Below, piece by piece: positions 8,207 to 16,805 of a DNA stretch of 39,178 nucleotides. Each line of letters starts with the position of its first letter. Position 1 is the stretch's first letter. A model generated the notes under the pieces. That model was given only the letters and a program-made list of their open reading frames with translations, made no database searches and had not been told where the DNA came from. The stretch is from an uncultured Christensenellaceae bacterium (GTDB lineage: Bacteria; Bacillota; Clostridia; Christensenellales; Christensenellaceae). Location of the stretch: contig CAJUPM010000004.1 of assembly GCA_910588425.1 (NCBI GenBank), positions 85,069-124,246 of the forward strand, in the 5' to 3' direction. A program made the position numbers and the translations under genes.

Positions 8207-9991
8207 TTACCCTTTTATCAGACACTTCTGCCCCGGGCCGATGAGATCTTCCCTGCCCGCTTTGATCAGTGCTTTTTTGACCAGCGGATAGTTTTCCGGC
8301 TTGTTGAACTGGAAGAGCGCCCTTTGCATAGCCCGCTCTTCCCGGGTTTTGGCCGTATAGACGGGTTTTAGCGTGAAGGGATCCAGCCCTGTGTAATACA
8401 TGCACGTCGAAACCGAGCCGGGAGTCGGGTAAAAATCCTGCACCTGATCCGGGATAAAACCGCTTTTGTTCAGATATTCCGCCAGCTCGATAGCGTCTTT
8501 GAGCGTCGAGCCCGGGTGGGAACAGATGAAATATGGCAGCACATGCTGGCGTTTGCCCGCACGCCTGCTGGCATCCTCGAACTTTTTCTTAAATTTCTCA
8601 TATACCGCGATGTCCGGCTTGCCCATCAGGTTCAGCACCCGGCTGGAGCAATGCTCTGGGGCGACTTTCATCTGGCCGCTGGTATGATGGCAGGCTAGCT
8701 CCCGAATGAAGGTGTCGTCTTTATCCAGGACCGCGTAATCATAGCGCACACCCGAGCGCACGAATACCTTCTTGACGCCTGGAATTTTGCGCAAAGCCCG
8801 CAGGCTCTCCAGATATTTGCTGTGATCGACGATGAGGTTCGGGCAGGGCTTCGGCGCCAAACAGCGCTTGCCCGGGCACATGCCCTGCGTCTCGGCTTTT
8901 TTGCAGGAGAGCCGCGTAAAATTCGCCGTAGGGCCGCCGACATCGTGAATATACCCCTTAAAATCCTTCTTTTGCGACAGCGCCTCGGCTTCCCGCACCA
9001 GCGACTGCACGCTTCGGCTCTGAATATAGCGGCCCTGATGGAAGAAGATCGCGCAGAAAGCGCAGCCGCCATAGCAGCCGCGGTTGGAAACCAGCGAAAA
9101 CTTGACTTCCTTGAGCGCCGGAATCTCCTTTTGATAGGAAGGGTGCGCTTCCCGGGTGAAGGGCAGCTCATAAAGATCGTCGAACTCCATTTCGCTGAGC
9201 GGCTCGGCCGGCGGGTTCTGCACCAAATACCGCGTCCCATGCTGCTGCACCAGCGTGCGCCCCAGCAGATAATCCTGTTCACGGTAGCTGGCCGCAAAGG
9301 CCTTCGCAAACGCCGTCTTATCCGCCGCCACCTGCTCAAACGAGGGCAGCATCACCTTTTCCTCATAGACTTGCTCCGGGCTTTGGGCCAAGTAGGCCGT
9401 GCCCCGCACATAGGTGAGATCCGAAACCGCAATTCCCGCCGCCAAGGCTTCGGCAATCTGCGCCAAAGGTTTCTCCCCCATGCCATAGACCAGCAAATCC
9501 GCCCCGGAATCCACCAGCACCGAAGGCATCACCCGGTTGTCCCAGTAGTCGTAGTGCGCCAGCCGCCGCAGGCTGGCCTCAATCCCCCCGATGATGATGG
9601 GCACATCCGGGTAGCACTCCCGCAGCATTTTTGAATAGACAGTTACCGCGCGCCTTGGGCGCAGCACTTCCCCGCCCGGGGAATACATATCGTATTTTCT
9701 GCGCACGCGGTTGGCCGAATAGAGGTTGACCATAGAATCCATATTCCCGCCGGAAACGAGAAAAGCCAGCCGCGGCCGCCCCAGCGCCTGATATGCCCGG
9801 CGGTCGCCATAGTTGGGCTGAGCCAGAATCGCCACGCTGTAGCCCAGGTTTTCCAGATACCGGCCAATCAGCGCATTGGCAAAGGAAGGGTGATCCACAT
9901 AGGCATCCGGCGTGACCAGAATAAAATCCGGCTGGCCAATGCCCCGCTCCTCCAGCTCTTTTTTTGAGATCGGCAAAAACTTCCCGTACAT
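8207..9991 (-). CDS. YgiQ family radical SAM protein (UPF0313)
   Basis: A 594-residue radical SAM enzyme of unknown substrate. The N-terminal half (about 10-280) resembles a cobalamin-binding-like domain with YGDRRAYQALG, GGIEASLRRLAHYDYW and a SVLVDSGADLLVYGMGE segment, family signatures. The radical SAM domain has the CX3CX2C cluster in SNRGCYGGCAFCAIFFHQGR, and further conserved cysteines follow in CPGKRCLAPKPCPNL. The C-terminal part has DQVQDFYPTPGSVSTCMYYTG. Start chosen at ATG 9991 with AAGGGAG 6 bases upstream; the open frame runs on to 10102 but would then cross the rnpB gene and terminator. Its own promoter is not evident in the 38 bases after the rnpB terminator. Confidence 0.9.
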   Translation of the reverse strand: MYGKFLPISKKELEERGIGQPDFILVTPDAYVDHPSFANALIGRYLENLGYSVAILAQPNYGDRRAYQALGRPRLAFLVSGGNMDSMVNLYSANRVRRKYDMYSPGGEVLRPRRAVTVYSKMLRECYPDVPIIIGGIEASLRRLAHYDYWDNRVMPSVLVDSGADLLVYGMGEKPLAQIAEALAAGIAVSDLTYVRGTAYLAQSPEQVYEEKVMLPSFEQVAADKTAFAKAFAASYREQDYLLGRTLVQQHGTRYLVQNPPAEPLSEMEFDDLYELPFTREAHPSYQKEIPALKEVKFSLVSNRGCYGGCAFCAIFFHQGRYIQSRSVQSLVREAEALSQKKDFKGYIHDVGGPTANFTRLSCKKAETQGMCPGKRCLAPKPCPNLIVDHSKYLESLRALRKIPGVKKVFVRSGVRYDYAVLDKDDTFIRELACHHTSGQMKVAPEHCSSRVLNLMGKPDIAVYEKFKKKFEDASRRAGKRQHVLPYFICSHPGSTLKDAIELAEYLNKSGFIPDQVQDFYPTPGSVSTCMYYTGLDPFTLKPVYTAKTREERAMQRALFQFNKPENYPLVKKALIKAGREDLIGPGQKCLIKG

Positions 9992-10029
9992 CTTTTCTCC
10001 CTTTTCCATATCGGCAGATCTTTTCCTAT

Positions 10030-10058
10030 AAAAAAACCACGGAGACCGTGGTTTTTTG
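10030..10058 (-). terminator. Rho-independent terminator of rnpB
   Basis: Perfect 12-base inverted repeat: 10031-10042 pairs with 10046-10057 around a 3-base loop, with A and T tracts forming the base of the stem. It lies 6 bases beyond the mature 3' end of RNase P RNA and just before the YgiQ gene. Confidence 0.9.
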
Positions 10059-10063
10059 CGTTT

Positions 10064-10403
10064 GAGCCGGACAATAAGCCGAGTTCTGTCGCGGATGGCC
10101 ATCTGTCTTGGCTTGCCGTTGCCGGCAAGCTCTAGCGATTACATGAAGCTTAGCGGGCCGCTATTGAATGCTCCCATATCAATCTTGCACCAAGCGGGGT
10201 TTACAGGGAGCTTCTGTCGCCAGAAGTTCCGGTGAGCTCTTACCTCGCCTTTCCACCCTTGCATCCTGGCCTCGCCAGGGTTGCGGTATATCTCTGTTGC
10301 ACTTTCCTTGGAGTCGCCTCCACCGGGCGTTACCCGGCGCTCTGCCCTATGGTGCTCGGACTTTCCTCACTCAAAAGAGTGCAGCCATCTAGTCCGCTCA
10401 AAC
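10064..10403 (-). ncRNA. rnpB: RNase P RNA component (type A)
   Basis: Catalytic RNA that matures tRNA 5' ends. Read on the - strand, the 5' stem GAGCGGAC (10399-10392) pairs with GTCCGGCTC at the 3' end (10072-10064). Conserved core pieces are present in order: GAGGAAAGTCCGAGCACC, ATAGGGCAG, GCCGGGTAACGCCCGG, GGAAAGTGCAACAGA with ATACCGC, GGTAAGAGCTCACC, and near the 3' end ACAGAACTCGGCTTAT. The GCCGGGTAACGCCCGG and GAGCTCACC helices indicate the ancestral type A fold rather than the Bacillus type B. The promoter is immediately upstream and a strong terminator follows. Confidence 0.95.
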
Positions 10404-10409
10404 AAAACC

Positions 10410-10438
10410 ATTATAGCACAATTAAAATTCTTCCGCAA
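10410..10438 (-). promoter_or_regulatory. rnpB promoter
   Basis: On the - strand TTGCGG (10438-10433), a 17-base spacer and a perfect TATAAT (10415-10410) with the TGC extension; the start of RNase P RNA is expected 7 bases downstream, near 10403. The promoter lies inside the last codons of the zinc-ribbon gene: the -35 covers its last zinc-ligand cysteine codon and the -10 covers its TAA stop. Confidence 0.85.
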
Positions 10439-11133
10439 TTCTCGCAGTGCACCAGTTTATCCGAGTTTGCAACCGAAGAAGCAACGCCGGAGGGAAGCTG
10501 AATCTTGCACCCGTCGCAGCGGTTATCCTGCAAAATCGCCACGGGCGTCGGCCGAATCCCCTTGATGCGCCTGTATTCATCCAGCACTTCCCCCGAAATC
10601 CCCTGCCCTGCCTGCTCCAGCTTTTCTTCCAGCTCCTTGAGCTCTCCCGAGCCTGCGGCAACTTCCTTATCATACTGCACTTTGAGCTGATCGTATTCCG
10701 CCTTTGCCGTGCGCATTTTGAGCAGAATCTCGCGGATCAGCTTATCCGTCTGCAAAATCTCCTCACGGATTTTTGCGATCTCCGCGCGCACATGCGCCGC
10801 CGCATCCGAAATCTTCTCGCTGTTTTTGACCAGCTCCTGCACCAGCTTCTGATCCAGCTCGGAATCATCGCACTCGGAGTAATAGCCGATGTCCTTGGAA
10901 ACTTCCTCCATCTCTTCCATCAGTTTTTTGCTCTGTGCATTCAGCTCCGTCAGCGCGTTCTGCTTGACGACCGCCTTGCTCTCGGCGTCCGAAATCTTGC
11001 TCTGGCTGTTTTGCATAAAGCGCTTGAGCTTTACCAGCTGCTTTCTCGTGGGAGTATCCTGTATTTTCCGTTTATAAGCATCCAGCTCCATATCCACCTG
11101 CTGGTATTGCCAAAGTTGCTGTAAGTTCTCCAA
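10411..11133 (-). CDS. C4-type zinc ribbon protein with long coiled coil (DUF164-like)
   Basis: 240 residues. About residues 10-170 are predicted coiled coil rich in Lys, Glu, Ala and Leu; the C-terminus is a small zinc ribbon with CDGC and CENC pairs. Family members are found next to nif3 in many bacteria and are thought to be nucleic-acid or ribosome-associated, but the function is not proven. Start chosen at a TTG (11133) with GGGAGG 8 bases upstream; another TTG at 11157 would place the Shine-Dalgarno sequence inside the coding region. The stop codon lies within the -10 of the rnpB promoter. Last protein gene of the dgt-dnaG-rpoD-trmK-nif3 cluster, an order known from other Clostridia. 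Confidence 0.85.
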   Translation of the reverse strand: MENLQQLWQYQQVDMELDAYKRKIQDTPTRKQLVKLKRFMQNSQSKISDAESKAVVKQNALTELNAQSKKLMEEMEEVSKDIGYYSECDDSELDQKLVQELVKNSEKISDAAAHVRAEIAKIREEILQTDKLIREILLKMRTAKAEYDQLKVQYDKEVAAGSGELKELEEKLEQAGQGISGEVLDEYRRIKGIRPTPVAILQDNRCDGCKIQLPSGVASSVANSDKLVHCENCGRILIVL

Positions 11134-11158
11134 ATTTATAACCTCCCTGTATATCAAA

Positions 11159-11183
11159 TCTGCAACCGGTTTGCGGTTGCAGA
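11159..11183 (-). other. Hairpin between nif3 and the zinc-ribbon gene (weak terminator, attenuator or processing site)
   Basis: Perfect 10-bp stem (11159-11168 with 11174-11183) and a 5-base loop. On the - strand it is followed by only TTTGATAT, too few T residues for a strong terminator, so transcription may be partly stopped or the RNA processed here. The ribosome-binding site of the zinc-ribbon gene begins about 10 bases later. Confidence 0.55.
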
Positions 11184-11187
11184 AGCA

Positions 11188-11997
11188 TTAACAAAACTCA
11201 TACGACCGCTTTTTTCTCTGCGGACACATTACCTCTATCTTAGAGTTTAACTCATTTTGAGCGTTTTGTAAACCTTCGCGCATCGCGCGGACAAAGATCT
11301 TCTCGGTGTCGTAGTGCCCCGCCTCGACCAGCGTCATACCCAAAACCTGCGCTTCGGCGTAGTAATTGTGCTTGACTTCCCCGGTGAGGAAGGCATCTGC
11401 GCCAGCCTTTGCCGCCTCTGCAAGAAACTCGCTCCCTGCCCCGCCGACACAGGCAACCCTGCGGATTTTCCTGCCGCTGTCTGCCATGCGCAGCACGGGA
11501 AGGTCCAGCGCCTTCTTCACTTTCTCCGCAAACTCCGCCGGGCTGAGCGCCGCTTCATATGCCCCAATTACGCCAATCCCGCTGGCCATCTCCCCCTGCT
11601 CATCCCAGTTTTGCGCAACCAGCGAACGCCGCTCCTCCAGCCCAAGCAGTTTTGCCAGATGCTCATTCAGCCCGCCCGGCGCGCAGTCGTAAGAGGTGTG
11701 CGCCGCGTAGAGGTTGAACCCAGCGCGCACTGCCTGCAAAAACAGCTGATCTACGGGCGCGGCGCAGGAAAACTTCTTTTGCGCAGAAAACAGCAGCGGG
11801 TGATGCGAAAGAACCGTATCACAGCCGCGCTCTGCCGCCTCCTGCAAAGTTTCCGGCGTGATATCCAGGCAGACAAATACTCGCTCCACATGGTCGTGCT
11901 GATAAAGCGTCAGCCCGCTGTTATCCCAGTCATATGCGCAGGAGAGCGGCGCAATCCGCTCCACCAGCTCTGAAAACTTTCTTGCCGATATTGCCAT
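11188..11997 (-). CDS. Nif3-like dinuclear metal centre hexameric protein
   Basis: 269 residues of the Nif3/YqfO/GTP cyclohydrolase I type 2-like family, which forms hexameric rings with a two-metal site; the physiological reaction is not settled. Seen: YDWDNSGLTL near the N-terminus, LSHHPLLF with the paired metal-binding histidines, AAHTSYDCAPGGLNEHLA, VACVGGAGSEFL, and FLTGEVKHNYYAEA with VEAGHYDTEK near the C-terminus (metal-binding His and Glu). It lacks the inserted PII-like domain of Bacillus YqfO (about 370 residues). Start ATG follows the trmK stop by one base. Neighbour of trmK as in Bacillus yqfN-yqfO. Confidence 0.92.
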   Translation of the reverse strand: MAISARKFSELVERIAPLSCAYDWDNSGLTLYQHDHVERVFVCLDITPETLQEAAERGCDTVLSHHPLLFSAQKKFSCAAPVDQLFLQAVRAGFNLYAAHTSYDCAPGGLNEHLAKLLGLEERRSLVAQNWDEQGEMASGIGVIGAYEAALSPAEFAEKVKKALDLPVLRMADSGRKIRRVACVGGAGSEFLAEAAKAGADAFLTGEVKHNYYAEAQVLGMTLVEAGHYDTEKIFVRAMREGLQNAQNELNSKIEVMCPQRKKRSYEFC

Positions 11998-11998
11998 A

Positions 11999-12661
11999 CT
12001 ATTTCTCCTCCAGCGCCCTCTGATAGAGTGCCAGCCGCTCCTTTGCCTTCTCTGCCGCCGGTGTTCCCGCCGCCGCCCTGGCGATCTGCCCCTGCACCAT
12101 CGCCTCATGCTCCACATAGCTCCGCCAATGCTCATCCCTCTGGCTATTTCTTCCCACCAGCAGTTCCATGGGCGAATAGGCCGGCTCCTGCCCGGCCCGA
12201 ACTTTCAAAATCGGATAAAATTTCCCCTTTTCCCGGGAAATTTCCTCCCGCTCGATCAAAAATCCCGAATCATTCAAATACTGCCGCAGACTATCCGGGT
12301 AGTTATGCGGGCAAAGCACCAGATAGCGCGCCGTCCGCGCCGCCCTCCAGCCCCGCTCCAGGATGCTCATCATCAGCGGGCCGCCAACGCCTGCGATGAT
12401 AATGCCCTCTGCCTCTCCCGGCTTTAGCACGCCCAGCCCGTCGCCCAGCCGGCATTCCATTTGCCCGGTTAGGCCCAGTTGCTCTGCCAGCGCCTGTGCT
12501 TTTGCCAGCGAGCCTGCGCTGATGTCCGCGGCAATCACCTTCTCCGCGCGCCCCGTCTGAATCAGCTCTGCGCATAGAAAGCCATGGTCGCATCCAATAT
12601 CCGCAGCCACACCAACCGGATCGCAGTTTGCCGCAATTCTGGAAAGCCTTTCGCTTTTCAT
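11999..12661 (-). CDS. trmK: tRNA (adenine(22)-N(1))-methyltransferase
   Basis: AdoMet-dependent enzyme that methylates A22 in the D-loop of tRNA. 220 residues, Rossmann-like. Seen: the AdoMet loop VAADIGCDHGFLCAELI, acidic DIS at the end of strand 2, RLGDGLGVL, and IIIAGVGGPLMMSIL, the TrmK/YqfN signature; C-terminal coiled region with the motif KERLALYQRALEE. Start ATG at 12661 has GAGAGG 5 bases upstream; the open frame extends further but without a ribosome-binding site. Sits between rpoD and nif3, the same order as in Bacillus. Confidence 0.92.
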   Translation of the reverse strand: MKSERLSRIAANCDPVGVAADIGCDHGFLCAELIQTGRAEKVIAADISAGSLAKAQALAEQLGLTGQMECRLGDGLGVLKPGEAEGIIIAGVGGPLMMSILERGWRAARTARYLVLCPHNYPDSLRQYLNDSGFLIEREEISREKGKFYPILKVRAGQEPAYSPMELLVGRNSQRDEHWRSYVEHEAMVQGQIARAAAGTPAAEKAKERLALYQRALEEK

Positions 12662-12734
12662 ATGCGCCTCTCTATCCTTTCGCCGTTTTTTATTGTTTCC
12701 AAATTCCCGGGCAGCTGCGCTGCAAATGCGCCTC

Positions 12735-12771
12735 AAAATAAAAATGACAGCTTGGCCGTCATTTTTATTTT
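12735..12771 (-). terminator. Terminator after rpoD
   Basis: Perfect 14-base inverted repeat (12735-12748 with 12758-12771), 9-base loop, with a stem ending in A/T tracts; on the - strand it ends in a T-rich run. It separates rpoD from trmK, 70 bases after the rpoD stop. Confidence 0.8.
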
Positions 12772-12844
12772 TCCGCTATTGCAAGCTGGCCGAGCAAAGC
12801 ACGTTTGTCAGCCGTTCCCATCTGCCGCTTTTCTATCCCTGGCT

Positions 12845-13975
12845 CTACTCCAGATAATCCCGCAGTTTCTTGCTCCTGCTTGGGTGGCGCAGCTTGCGCA
12901 GGGCTTTCGCTTCGATCTGCCGGATGCGCTCTCTGGTAACCTGGAACTCCTTGCCGACTTCCTCCAGCGTGCGGGCTCGTCCATCTTCCAGGCCAAAACG
13001 CAGCTTGAGCACTTTCATCTCTCTTGGCGTCAATGTATCCAGCACGTCCATCAGCTGCTCTTTGAGCAGCGTAAAAGCCGCGGCTTCTGCCGGCGCCGGC
13101 GCATCTTCATCCGGGAGGAAATCCCCAAGATGGCTATCTTCCTCTTCGCCGATGGGCGTCTCAAGAGAAACCGGCTCCTGCGCGATTTTTAGGATCTCCC
13201 GCACTTTCTCCTCCGGGATATTCATCTCTTTTGCCAGCTCCTCAGGAAGCGGATCTCTGCCATATTCCTGCAAAAGCTGCCGGGAAACGCGCACGAGCTT
13301 ATTGATGGTCTCCACCATATGCACAGGGATGCGGATCGTCCGCGCCTGATCGGCAATCGCCCGAGTAATGGCCTGGCGAATCCACCAGGTTGCATACGTC
13401 GAAAACTTATATCCCTTGGTATAATCGAATTTCTCTACCGCTTTGATCAGCCCGAGGTTCCCCTCCTGGATGAGATCCAAAAAGAGCATTCCCCTGCCGA
13501 CATAGCGCTTTGCGATGCTGACAACCAGGCGCAGGTTTGCCTCTGCCAGCTTCTGCTTGGCAACTTCGTCGCCCTCGCCCATGCGAATGGCCAGCTCCCG
13601 CTCTTCCTCCGCCGTCAGCAAAGGCACTTTGCCGATCTCTTTGAGATACATCCGAACCGGATCATCGATGCTGACATTGCTCGGAACCGCGGATTCCAGC
13701 TCTTCTTTTGCCGTCTCCTCGTTTTCGAGCTTTGCCGCATCCTCATCGATGACATCGATATTCATCTCTTCCAGCGCCTCGTAAAGCTTTTCCATCTGCT
13801 CGGGCTTCATCTCAAATTCATCTAAGATATCGCTCATTTCCTTATAGGAAATGACACCCTTGGCTTTCGAGAGCTCTAAAATCTTCGCAATTGCTTCTTC
13901 CTTGGAAGCGATCTTGCCCTTCTGAGTTTTGGCGTTCTTTTCGGTTTTTTCAGTCCTCTGGACGTCTTTGCTCAA
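12845..13975 (-). CDS. rpoD: RNA polymerase primary sigma factor
   Basis: Housekeeping sigma factor (SigA). 376 residues with a short region 1.1 (lysine-rich start, then VISYKEMSDILDEFEM), region 1.2 (DDPVRMYLKEIGKVPLLT), region 2 (RMLFLDLIQEGNLGLIKAVEKFDY-like segment and YATWWIRQAITRAIADQ), region 3 and region 4.2 with the helix-turn-helix (TLEEVGKEFQVTRERIRQIEAKALRKLR). The start is TTG with AGAAGGTG about 7 bases upstream. Follows dnaG by 34 bases, as in the classic macromolecular synthesis operon, and is followed by a terminator. Confidence 0.97.
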   Translation of the reverse strand: MSKDVQRTEKTEKNAKTQKGKIASKEEAIAKILELSKAKGVISYKEMSDILDEFEMKPEQMEKLYEALEEMNIDVIDEDAAKLENEETAKEELESAVPSNVSIDDPVRMYLKEIGKVPLLTAEEERELAIRMGEGDEVAKQKLAEANLRLVVSIAKRYVGRGMLFLDLIQEGNLGLIKAVEKFDYTKGYKFSTYATWWIRQAITRAIADQARTIRIPVHMVETINKLVRVSRQLLQEYGRDPLPEELAKEMNIPEEKVREILKIAQEPVSLETPIGEEEDSHLGDFLPDEDAPAPAEAAAFTLLKEQLMDVLDTLTPREMKVLKLRFGLEDGRARTLEEVGKEFQVTRERIRQIEAKALRKLRHPSRSKKLRDYLE

Positions 13976-14009
13976 TCTATTTCACCTTCTAAAAAATATT
14001 ATCCTAAAT

Positions 14010-15755
14010 CTATTTCAGCTTATGGAGCGCCTGGTTGATCTGCGCAATCTCTCTGACCACTGCCGTCCGCTCTTTGTCTTGGGATTGCGCCATTTGCTGC
14101 TGAAGCCTCCGCTTTTTTTCTTCCAACCTCGCAATGCAGATTTTCTTCATCAAAGTCTCTGCATAGTCCTCTGCTCCCACTCCAATGGGCATTTTCACTT
14201 CCATGGCTTTTCCCAAAATTGCAGAGTCCTCCGGAAATACGGATATAATTTCGGCATAAGCAGGCAAAATTCCTCTTTTTATTTGCTCTTTCATGTAGGA
14301 AAGTATCTTTTGATAAACTTGGTTCTGAAAAATCTCCTGCTCCTGCGGCGCATCTGCAAACTGCTCCGCTAGCCTGGGGGATTCCAAAAGCAAATAGAAG
14401 AGCTTAGACTCATCGTCAATTTCTGTTTTTACTAAATTCTGCTCATCTTCCGGCAAATTATGCACAGTTTCTTCTGTTTTGCGCCCCATCTGCATTTGCA
14501 GGCTCTGAATGGACAGCCCAGTCTGGCCGGCCAGCAGGCGCAGATACCGCTCTTTTTCCAGCTCATTTTCCAGCTTTCCAATCTGCCCGACTGCCGCCGT
14601 GGCATACGCCACAATCTGATCGGCATTTTGCATATCATACTGCCGCTGCAGCCGCTTTAACTGAAATTCCATTGCCGAAAGCGCGGCAGATTTTGCCTTG
14701 GCAAAGCCCTCCGGCCCATAGGCCTTGGCATAGTCATCCGGGTCCATGCCGTCCGGCATCTCGATCACAAGCACAGTCAGCCCTTCTGCCTGCAAAATCG
14801 GGATTGCGCGATCCGAGGCGTTTTGCCCGGCATCATCCCCGTCGTAGCAGAGATAGACGGTGTTTACAAACTTCTTAATCAGCTTTGCCTGCTCTTTTGT
14901 CAGCGCAGTGCCCAGCGAAGCGACGGCATTTTTCACGCCAATGCCCGCCAGTGCCACGACGTCCATATATCCTTCCATCAGGATGATATTGCTCAGGTTC
15001 CGCTGTTTTTTGACCTGATTGAGCGCATAGAGATGATAGCGCTTATTGAATAGATACGTCTCGCCCGAGTTGAGGTATTTTGGGTTGCTGTCGTCCATCA
15101 CTCTCCCGCCAAAGGCGATGACATCTCCAAAATGGCTCTGGATCGGAAAAATCGCGCGGTTGCGGAAAAAATCGTAAACGCGCCCGTCCCTTTGCCGGAT
15201 CACCCCAGCATCCAGCATCTCCTTTTGCGAATAGCCCTTTTTGCTCAAAAACTGGTAGGCATCATCATAGCGATCCAGTGCGAAGCCCAGCCCATAGGAA
15301 TTGACCTGCCCCAAAATCTTGCGCTTTTTCAGATATTCCAGGCCGGTTTGGCCTTCCGGCGTCTTTAGGTTCTGATGATAGTGCAGAGCCAGCTCCCGCA
15401 TCATGCCATAGAGGCGCTTTCTGTATTCCTTTCTCTGCTGATAGCCGGTATCCTCCTGCGCTTCGGGCATCTCCATGCCCGCCCGATCCGCCAGCAGTGT
15501 AACCGCCTCCATATAAGAGAGCTTTTCATGCTCCATGATGAAGTTGATGACGCCCCCGCCCCGCTTGCAGGAAAAGCAGTAGAACATCTGCTTAGACGGG
15601 CTGACGCTGAAAGAAGGGTTCTTTTCCGCATGCCAAGGGCAGTTCGCCCATAAATTGGCTCCCTTGCGCTTGAGCGGAACATATTCATTTATCACATCTA
15701 CGATATCGCTTTTTTCAAGCAGTCTCGCCAGCCATTCTTCGCTGAATCTTGCCAT
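14010..15755 (-). CDS. dnaG: DNA primase
   Basis: Synthesises RNA primers at the replication fork. 581 residues: the CHC2 zinc finger with Cys39, His42, Cys60 and Cys63; the primase core from about 120; TOPRIM motifs with the catalytic glutamate in LMEGYMDVVAL near residue 265 and the DGD motif in YDGDDAGQNA; and a C-terminal helicase-binding region of about 150 residues, poorly conserved as usual. ATG start with AAAGGAAAG just upstream. Between dgt and rpoD. Confidence 0.97.
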   Translation of the reverse strand: MARFSEEWLARLLEKSDIVDVINEYVPLKRKGANLWANCPWHAEKNPSFSVSPSKQMFYCFSCKRGGGVINFIMEHEKLSYMEAVTLLADRAGMEMPEAQEDTGYQQRKEYRKRLYGMMRELALHYHQNLKTPEGQTGLEYLKKRKILGQVNSYGLGFALDRYDDAYQFLSKKGYSQKEMLDAGVIRQRDGRVYDFFRNRAIFPIQSHFGDVIAFGGRVMDDSNPKYLNSGETYLFNKRYHLYALNQVKKQRNLSNIILMEGYMDVVALAGIGVKNAVASLGTALTKEQAKLIKKFVNTVYLCYDGDDAGQNASDRAIPILQAEGLTVLVIEMPDGMDPDDYAKAYGPEGFAKAKSAALSAMEFQLKRLQRQYDMQNADQIVAYATAAVGQIGKLENELEKERYLRLLAGQTGLSIQSLQMQMGRKTEETVHNLPEDEQNLVKTEIDDESKLFYLLLESPRLAEQFADAPQEQEIFQNQVYQKILSYMKEQIKRGILPAYAEIISVFPEDSAILGKAMEVKMPIGVGAEDYAETLMKKICIARLEEKKRRLQQQMAQSQDKERTAVVREIAQINQALHKLK

Positions 15756-15794
15756 ATTCTTTCCTTTGTATCACAGTCATTTTTGCTCTGCCGC

Positions 15795-16805
15795 TCAGAG
15801 CATTGTCCAGCTATGCGGAATAAAAATCTGCTGGAAGCGCGTTACGGCATAGCGATCCGTCATGCCGGAAATATAGTCTGCCACGCAGGCCAGCGGCCCT
15901 TCCGCTTCCAGAAAGCGGCCGTATTGCCCCGGCAGTTCCTCCAGGTGCTCCAAATAGTATTCAAACAGCAGGTTGACGACTTCCTGCACTTTCTTTTCTT
16001 CTATTTTCGCGGCGCTGTCCAGATAGACTTTCCGGAACATATAGTCCCGCAGCTGCGCCGTCGCCTCTTCCACTTCCCGGCTCATATGCAAAGCCCCCTC
16101 GCCGCTGGCAGAGACAATATCCGTGATCATGCGGTTGATGCGCTCGCTGTGCGTATGCCCCAGCACACTCAGGCATTCTTTTGGAAAATCATCGATTTTG
16201 ACGATCCCCGCCCGCAGAGCGTCATCCATATCGTGGTTTAAATAGGCGATGCGGTCTGCATAGTTGACGGCCATTCCCTCCAGCGTCGCAGGCTTCATTC
16301 CTTTTCTATGGTGATAAATCCCGTCCCGCACTTCAAAAGTCAGGTTGAGCCCTGTCCCGTTCTCCAGTTTTTCCACGATGCGCAGGCTTTGCGCGTTGTG
16401 CTCGAATTTCAGCTCCGGATGCCCGTTTTCGCGGTAGTATGTCGTAATCGCGCGCTCGCCGGCGTGCCCAAAAGGCGTATGCCCAAGATCGTGCCCAAGG
16501 GCAATGGCCTCCGTCAAATCTTCATTGAGAAGCAGACAGCGCGAAATCGTCCTGGAAATCTGCGCCACCTCCAGCGTATGCGTGAGCCGCGTCCGGTAGT
16601 GGCTGCCGACGGGGTTGATAAACACCTGCGTTTTATCTTTGAGCCGCCGAAACGCCTTGCTGTGCACAATCCGATCCCGATCGCGCATATATTCCGTGCG
16701 CACAGGGCTCTCTTCGATGCTCCATTGCCGCCCTCGGGTATTCTCGCAGAGCATCGCATATTGGGAGAGCGTCTCCCGCTCTCTTTGATAAAAAACTTCC
16801 CGCAT
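15795..16805 (-). CDS. Deoxyguanosinetriphosphate triphosphohydrolase-like protein (HD domain)
   Basis: 336 residues. HD-domain dNTPase that would release triphosphate from dGTP or other dNTPs. Seen: RDRDRIVHSKAFRRLKDKTQVF, then RTRLTHTLEVAQISR with the first metal histidine, and GHDLGHTPFGHAGE with the HD pair; a later NYADRIAYLNHDMDDA supplies the final aspartate. Homologues begin close to the chosen ATG. An in-frame ATG three codons upstream (16814) is equally possible. Neither has a Shine-Dalgarno sequence, and a TATAAT hexamer lies at 16816-16821, so the message may be leaderless. Reads into dnaG. Confidence 0.92.
   Translation of the reverse strand: MREVFYQRERETLSQYAMLCENTRGRQWSIEESPVRTEYMRDRDRIVHSKAFRRLKDKTQVFINPVGSHYRTRLTHTLEVAQISRTISRCLLLNEDLTEAIALGHDLGHTPFGHAGERAITTYYRENGHPELKFEHNAQSLRIVEKLENGTGLNLTFEVRDGIYHHRKGMKPATLEGMAVNYADRIAYLNHDMDDALRAGIVKIDDFPKECLSVLGHTHSERINRMITDIVSASGEGALHMSREVEEATAQLRDYMFRKVYLDSAAKIEEKKVQEVVNLLFEYYLEHLEELPGQYGRFLEAEGPLACVADYISGMTDRYAVTRFQQIFIPHSWTML

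Noticed and set aside
9992..10102. N-terminal extension of the YgiQ-like protein
   Set aside because: The open frame runs through the rnpB terminator and the RNA's 3' end; ATG 9991 has a good ribosome-binding site and gives a normal family N-terminus.
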